Positions 58,506 through 64,000 of a DNA stretch of 64,000 nucleotides are shown here, in pieces. The DNA lies in the NCBI GenBank assembly GCA_947471745.1, contig CANJKZ010000142.1, forward strand, positions 4,208,501-4,272,500, in the 5' to 3' direction. The notes below the pieces were generated by a model. It did no database searches, was not told the DNA's origin, and worked only from the letters and a program-made list of their open reading frames with translations. Source of the DNA: Closterium sp. Naga37s-1. Taxonomy: Eukaryota > Streptophyta > Zygnematophyceae > Desmidiales > Closteriaceae. The translations under genes were made by a program, and so were the position numbers. Positions within the stretch are counted from its first letter, which is position 1. The number at the start of each line of letters is the position of its first letter.

Positions 58506-58851
58506 TGAGTGCATCTGAATGCAGGCAATAATGGGAAGTGACGAATTAAGGATAAGAGCAGTGCTAATGACACAGCAAAGCAGCAAGAACGACGAGCCGT
58601 AGGGACGAGAAACGCGATTGTGGAGATTCAGCGGAGCAACACGAAAGGCAGTCGTAAAAACGTGTCAATCATCGTGAGTCGTACCGAGTCATTTGCGGAT
58701 ATCGTTATGACGAGCCAGTGGCCAGTGGCCGGCAGACGGACGAAGCAAGAAGAGGTGTTCGCATGAACAGGAATTGCGTCGCCGCGACGGGAGCATCTGG
58801 CGAGCCCGAATCGGAAAGAACAGGTGCAAATCGGGAACGGATCATCTGAGA

Positions 58852-59126
58852 TGTTATGAGTTGTATGAAAGAAGGGTGCGCAGTATTCAACAACGCGGAA
58901 GTGATTACAATTACTCAACAAACAACGAGGCCTAGGCATAATATAGCAAAGCTAGCTAGGCCGAGGTCGCGGAGTCGCGCGAAGGTTGGGTGCAGGGGTT
59001 GGAAACCCCGAAGGCGACGCGAAGGACGTTCGGAAGGCGAGGTCAGCGGACCGAGCCTGAACTCCGAAAAGTTGGAATTGTACGCGTACGGAGTGCCTCA
59101 GTAAGGAATTAGGAACATTCCTTACA
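58852..59126 (-). repeat. 3' LTR of copy B (about 275 bp)
   Basis: Read on the minus strand it starts TGTAAGGAATGTTCC and ends CTCATAACA. It is about as long as the LTR of copy A but clearly diverged in sequence, so the two insertions are not recent sisters. Confidence 0.72.
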
Positions 59127-59143
59127 CTACCCCCCCCCCCCCT

Positions 59144-61262
59144 TTAAGAAAGGTGGTCAATATCGGGCACGCGTCGGCGGGAAAGATAATCCCGAAGCAC
59201 CGAGTGGCCCTATAGTGAGTCAGCCGGGTCGGGCCAGTAGTAATTCCGCTGCAGCAGTTTTAACGTTTTGTCGACGCCGAAGTGCCCGGAGAGGTTAGAG
59301 TCGTGAACGTCCTGCGTCAGCAATTCTCGTAGGGGTCGGTAGGAGGAAACCCAAACTCGGTTAGTACCGACTTTTAGGTAATAGCTCCCGTGTGCCGTGG
59401 TGGCCCTTTGTTGTTGATTTGCCCTGAAAAACCGATCAGTCCTGTAGCCGTGCTTGAATAATCTTGCTAATAAAGGGTTAGAATGGGCGATTAGTACGGC
59501 TGCGGTCTGCATTGTTGGGCGGATCAGGGCGTCGGCGATGTTGTTGGCGCCCTTCTTGTACGTGATGGTGTAGGTGAAGTTTGACTCGAGGTAATCGAGC
59601 CACCGGATTTGTCGCGGGTTGAGCTGTGGTTGGCTGCGCATGTACTGTAATGACTTGTGGTCTGTCCTGATCGTGACGTCGGCTCCCGTGAGGTAACACC
59701 GCCAGGTACGAAATGCATGCACAATGGCGAGCATTTCTTTGTCGTGTACAGGGTAGTTGCGCTCGGGTGGCTGCATTTTCCGTGACTCGTACGCGATGGG
59801 TTGCAGCCAGTTGCCGAAATCCTGTAGAAGGACGGCGCCGACAGCGAGATCGCTGGCGTCCGTCACAACTTCGAACGGTCGAGATGGGTCTGCCAGCCGA
59901 AGCACCGGGGGTGAACTCAATTTTTTCTTCAGCTCCTCGAAGGCCAGCTCTTCTCTCTCCCCCCAACAAAATTGCACGCCCTTGTGCAGAAGATCGGTTA
60001 ACGGCCTGGTTACCCCCGCCATATTCGGTACAAAACGACGGACGTAGTTAACGAAGCCGAGGAAACTCTGCAACTCCGTGATATTCGTGGGCGGCTTCCA
60101 CTCCGAAATTGCCGTCACTTTGCGAGGGTCAATTTTAATGCCCTCCCCTGACACTACGTGCCCTAGGAACTCCAGCTCCGGCTGTAAGAACTCACACTTA
60201 GAGCCCTTCGTAATCAGTCGGTTCTACTGCAAGCGCCGGAACACCTCCTCTAAATCCCGAAAATGCTGCTCCCGAGTCTTGCTGTACACTAGGATGTCGT
60301 CCAGGTAAACAATGACTTTTTTGTCCAGCATGTCCCGAAACACCCCATTCATGGTGAGCTGGAAGGTCGAGGGCGCGTTCGTCAATCCAAACGGCATCAC
60401 TGTGTACTCGTAACTGCCATAGCGGGTTCGAAACGCAGTATTTGGGCAGTCGTCGGCGAACACGCGAATTTGATGGTAGCCACATCGCAAATCGATTTTC
60501 GAGAAGAAGCGAGCCCCGAGAAGGTGATCCAGCAGGTCGTCCGCTCGCGGAATCGGGTAACGTGACTTGATGGTGATCCGATTCAACGCTCGATAGTCGA
60601 TGCACATGCGCAGACCTCCGTCCTATTTCGGCGTGAATAGTATCGGGGCGGCGTAAGGTGACGTGCTCGGCCGGATAAAACCCTTAGAGAGCAGATAATC
60701 CAGCTGTTTTCACAACTCGTCGAGCTCCGGTTGGCTGAGCCGCCACTGTGACCGAACGGTTGGTTTTGTGCCCGGCTCCAGCTCGATCCTGTGGTCTTCT
60801 GGTCGCTGAGATGGCAGCCCGTCAGGTAGGTCATCCGCGAAAATTTCGGGATACCTCCAAATTATGCTCGCCACGTCCCCTGGTACAGCAGCGCAGAGCG
60901 TCTCAATGTCGGCGATTTTCTCGGACGCAACCACCTCGTACAGCTGTACGGCGTAGCCTTGCGCTCCCCGTTTTATCGCCCGCTTAAGCGTTATAGCGTG
61001 GACACGTGTTGTCATCGACTCCGGTTCCGCCCATTTTGGAAGAGTCACGCGCCCCTTGTTGCACAGCACCGAGATTGCCCCCGTCGTCCAGTCGATCGTA
61101 GGATTGAATCGCTGCAGCCAATCTCGTCCCAGCAGCACTTCGCAACCGTCCACCGTTGTCGCCAGCATTCGCATTGAAAACCCGAAATCGTCGCCCCACT
61201 TCATCCGAATTTGTCGCACCTCGTCCTTGATCGCCAGCACGTATTGCAGGTCGAATTTGTAA
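59144..61262 (-). pseudogene. Ty3/gypsy pol polyprotein, degenerate (copy B)
   Basis: Reading leftward on the minus strand in one constant frame: the end of the aspartic-protease domain (EVLLGRDWLQRFNPTIDW), a linker, reverse transcriptase with [25 protein letters not shown] and [13 protein letters not shown], RNase H with [17 protein letters not shown] and [10 protein letters not shown], and the integrase zinc-finger region ([17 protein letters not shown]). Point stops occur near 60707, 60627 and 60223. After WPDPAD the sequence jumps to RDYLSRRRVPDIDHLS, equivalent to the last residues of copy A. So about 1.1 kb of integrase and chromodomain is deleted at about 59205-59222. Confidence 0.92.
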
Positions 61263-61267
61263 TGCAG

Positions 61268-62290
61268 GTACCATGTACGAGCGCAGGTATTTCATTACAG
61301 GCGCGCATACCGACCACACTGACCAGCGCATTACTTATGTTTGTAGAGATGCACTTAGTACCAAATTCTTGACAGACCACTAGATTAGGCCTTCTACTTC
61401 AACAACACTTGGTTATAACCTTTCCGATCCACATGATTTGGGAGATTTCACAGTTACAGCTCCGCCTTGTACCTGCACACAAACGCGCATTCTGATCGAA
61501 CCGGCCAACGCATTATTCTCTCTGTACAAATACAGTGAATACCATGTGTATTCCTATTTCCTTTTTAATTATACAATTCTCCACCCCCCTAACATGTGTT
61601 GAACTATTGGATCTATGTAATCTGACGGATATAGGCATTGCAGTCGTACATGATACCTGCACTACAGGCGCGCTTACCGAAAAGACTGACCAGCGCATTA
61701 CTTATGTTTGTAGAGATGCAGTTAGTGCCATATTTTTGCCAGTCCACTAGATTAGGCCTTCTACTTCAACAACACCAGGTTATAACCTTTCTGACCCATA
61801 TGGTTTGGGAGATTTCAGAGTTCCAACTCCGCCTTGTACCTCCACACAAGCGTGCATACTGACCTTACCGGCAGACGCATTATTCTCTCTGTACAAATAC
61901 AACGAATACCATATGTATTCCCATTTCCTTTATATTATACCATTCCCCACCCCCCTACCATGTTTTAACCTATCAAATCTATGGAATTTGACATATATAG
62001 ACATTCCACTCGTACATGGCACCTGCACTACAGGCGCACATACCGACCAAACTAACCAGCGCATTACTTATGTTTGGAGAGATGCAATTAGTACCATATT
62101 CTTGCCAATCCACTAAATTAGACCTTCTACTTCAACAACACTAGGTTGTGACCTTTCCGATTCACATAGTTTGGGAGATTTCAGAGTTCCAGCTCCGCCT
62201 TGTACCTACACACAAGCGTGCATACTGAACTTACGGGCCGACGCATTATTCTTTCTGTACAAAGACAACGAATACCATACACTGAACGAA
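61268..62290. repeat. 366-bp satellite, about 2.8 units
   Basis: The landmark CCAGCGCATTACTTATGTTT recurs at about 61323, 61691 and 62056 (spacing 368 and 365). The units are AT-richer than the surroundings. They also share CTACTTCAACAACAC and CCGCCTTGTACCT. Short ORFs inside are products of the repeat. Confidence 0.93.
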
Positions 62291-62520
62291 ATAATTGTCC
62301 ATATGCTCATGTTTCAAGACATGAACGGGCATTAGTGGCCATGGTGATTAAGCCTTAATAACTGGACCACATGAGGTCAAAGACTGAAGGGTTGTACATC
62401 TAAACACGCTGCATGTTGGCCATAAACTCGGTTAAACAAGCAGCGAATATAGAAATAGGCAAATACTAGCATAAGGACAGTTTTTTACAATTACAGTCAC
62501 ACATGCAAGGCAAGCAGAAT
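62291..62520. other. Flank of Tc1 element, possible terminal region
   Basis: AT-rich sequence between the satellite and the transposase stop codon. GGACAGTTTTTTACAATTAC at about 62476-62495 could be part of a terminal inverted repeat, but the partner end is not in the window. Confidence 0.35.
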
Positions 62521-63135
62521 CTAGTACTTGGTCCAGCGACCCTTGGCCTTGAGCACAGCCCGCACACGCCTAGGCATGCTGTCGATCAGCTCACTGCACC
62601 AAGCCGCAGGGATTTTCTCCCATTCCACTTGTACTCTGTCCCATAGCTCGAGAATGCCTGCAGGGGGGTGGGGGTAAGCAAGCAGCTGCTTCTTCAAGTA
62701 ACCCCACAGATGTTCTATGGGGTTGAGGTCCGGACTAGATGCTGGCCATGGGAGCACAGAGTACGGCTGCTCGGCAAGGTAAGTTTTGACCATCTTGCAT
62801 GTATGCTTCGGGTCATTGTCATGCTGGAACACAACAGTCTCGGGATCAAACTCGTAATGCTCAATAGTCTGCTGCAGCTCATCCTGCAGGATTGAACGGT
62901 ACAACTCGCCGTTCATTCTTCCCTCTATCTTGCACATGAAACCCGCGCCGTTGTATGTCATGCACCCCCAAATCATGATGGAGCCGCCGCCATGTTTGAC
63001 GGTCTGTTTCACATGGTGCGGCTCCATGTGACAGTCCTCCCTAATCCAGGCCCAACTACGGCCGTCGCTACTAAACCGGCAGATTTTCGTTTCGTCGCTC
63101 CACACCACACATTTCCAGTCGTCGAGCGGGGTGCT
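62521..63135 (-). pseudogene. Tc1-family transposase (DD34E), C-terminal part
   Basis: About 205 residues of the DDE catalytic domain. The first Asp is in VVWSDETK. The second is in VVFQHDNDPKHT. The Glu is in SSPDLNPIEHLWGYLKK, with 34 residues between it and the second Asp, the Tc1 spacing. All three catalytic residues are present. The N-terminal helix-turn-helix domains are absent; upstream of DDWKCVVW the reading frame runs into the 28-bp minisatellite (an in-frame ATG at 63465 is within the repeat). The catalytic domain has no stops, so decay is recent or the full gene continues beyond the window. Confidence 0.9.
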
Positions 63136-64000
63136 GGAAAGCGGGAGAATGGGGCGGGGTGACGGAAAGAGGGAGAATGGGGCGGGGTGACGGAAAGCGG
63201 GAGAATGGGGCGGGGTGACGGAAAGCGGGAGAATGGGGCGGGGTGACGGATAGCGGGAGAATGGGGCGGGGTGATGGAAAGCGGGAGAATGGGGCGGGGT
63301 GATGGAAAGCGGGAGAATGGGGCGGGGTGATGGAAAGCGGGAGAATGGGGCGGGGTGATGGAAGGAGGGAGAATGGGGCGGGGTGATGGAAAGCGGGGGA
63401 ATGGGGCGGGGTGATGGACAGCAGGAGAATGAGGCGGGGTGATGGAAAGCGGGAGAATGGGGCAAGGTGATGGAAAGCGGGAGAATGGGGCGGGGTGATG
63501 GAAAGCGGGAGAATGGGGTGGGGTGATGGAAAGTGGGAGAATGGGGTGGGGTTATGGAAAGCCGGAGAATGGGGCGGGGTGATGGAAAGCTGGAGAATTG
63601 GGCGGGGTGATGGAAAGCGGGAGAATGGGGCAGGGTGATGGAAGGAGGGAGAATGGGGCGGGGTGATGGACGGAGGGAGAATGGGGCGGGGTGATGGAAA
63701 GTGGGAGAATGGGGCGGGGAGATGGAAAGCGGGAGAATGGGGCGGGGTGATGGAAAGCAGGAGAATGGGGTGGGGTGATGGAAAGCGGGAGAATGGGGCG
63801 GGGTGATGGAAGGAGGGAGAATGGGGCGGGGTGATGGAAGGAGGGAGAATGGGGCGGGGTGCTGGAAAGCGGGAGAATGGGGCGGGGTGACGGAAAGAGG
63901 GAGAATGGGGCGGGGTGACGGAAAGCGGGAGAATGGGGCGGGGTGACGGAAAGCGGGAGAATGGGGCGGGGTGACGGATAGCGGGAGAATGGGGCGGGGT
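63135..64000. repeat. 28-bp minisatellite, about 31 units to window edge
   Basis: Units such as GAAAGCGGGAGAATGGGG plus CGGGGTGATG. Variants (GACGG, GATGG, AGGAGG) recur in patterns, suggesting a higher-order arrangement: the order at 63131-63260 reappears at 63860-63990. Three units make 84 bases, giving a 28-residue repeat on the minus strand in frame with the transposase. Confidence 0.95.

Larger units (their letters stand above)
58852..61262 (-). mobile_element. Ty3/gypsy LTR retrotransposon (copy B), truncated and internally deleted
   Basis: Same family as copy A, opposite strand. 3' LTR at 58852-59126, G13 tract at 59130-59142, pol from 59144 to about 61262. The 5' part (gag, protease start, 5' LTR) is missing where the 366-bp satellite begins. 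The integrase core and chromodomain are also missing (see pol entry). Confidence 0.93.

Noticed and set aside
57149-58573. 474-codon minus-strand ORF across the 470-bp array
   Set aside because: The frame shifts between repeat units, so the same DNA is read in different frames; no domain is seen.
63135-63465. In-frame N-terminal extension of the Tc1 transposase made of Pro/Ser/His repeats
   Set aside because: It is the 28-bp minisatellite read through; it has no resemblance to the expected helix-turn-helix domains.

Overview
This is nuclear DNA from a eukaryote of the green lineage. Every gene is split by spliceosomal introns. The products are plant-type: a leucine-rich-repeat receptor-like kinase, a tandem universal stress protein, a GLYR/3-hydroxyisobutyrate-dehydrogenase-type reductase, an FH1/FH2 formin, class 2 dihydroorotate dehydrogenase, an RBM39-like splicing factor and a SpoU/TrmH methyltransferase. 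The DNA is GC-rich and packed with simple repeats, polypyrimidine introns and Ala/Gly/Pro/Ser-rich protein insertions. Together with a Tc1-type (DD34E) transposase this suggests a streptophyte alga, perhaps a zygnematophyte such as Closterium, rather than a land plant. That placement is inference; species is not determined.

Layout. 1-2736: 3' part of a decayed Ty3/gypsy element (RT, RNase H, integrase, chromodomain, G-run polypurine tract, LTR). 3875-11072 (+): LRR receptor kinase. 12027-15673 (+): two-domain universal stress protein. 17229-22667 (+): RRM-RRM-UHM splicing factor. 23793-26787 (+): organelle-type SpoU methyltransferase. 26788-29883: convergent intergenic with a large CT-rich minisatellite. 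29884-35467 (-): dihydroorotate dehydrogenase. 35468-36472: divergent promoter region. 36473-40247 (+): GLYR-type reductase. 41531-50467 (+): formin with a giant exon inside FH2. 51336-53308 (+): unrecognised Pro/Ala-rich protein. 53309-58510: mostly tandem repeats. 58852-61262 (-): second, internally deleted copy of the same Ty3/gypsy family. 61268-62290: 366-bp satellite. 62521-63135 (-): C-terminal half of a Tc1 transposase running into a 28-bp minisatellite that continues to the window edge.

Exon-intron structures of all eight genes were worked out by hand from splice sites, phase continuity and protein-family expectation. Every exon list closes in frame from ATG to stop. The genes are unrelated housekeeping and signalling functions, not an operon or cluster.

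The most striking pattern is shared by five of the eight genes. An intron next to a conserved exon carries a truncated second copy of part of that exon, usually with its own splice acceptor (kinase HRD exon, USP, methyltransferase motif-3 exon, formin) or donor (DHODH). The formin is also unusual: about 1,650 residues of low-complexity sequence interrupt the actin-binding FH2 domain within one 5.8-kb exon. A third recurring trait is (TG)n tracts standing directly before 3' splice sites where a polypyrimidine tract would be expected.
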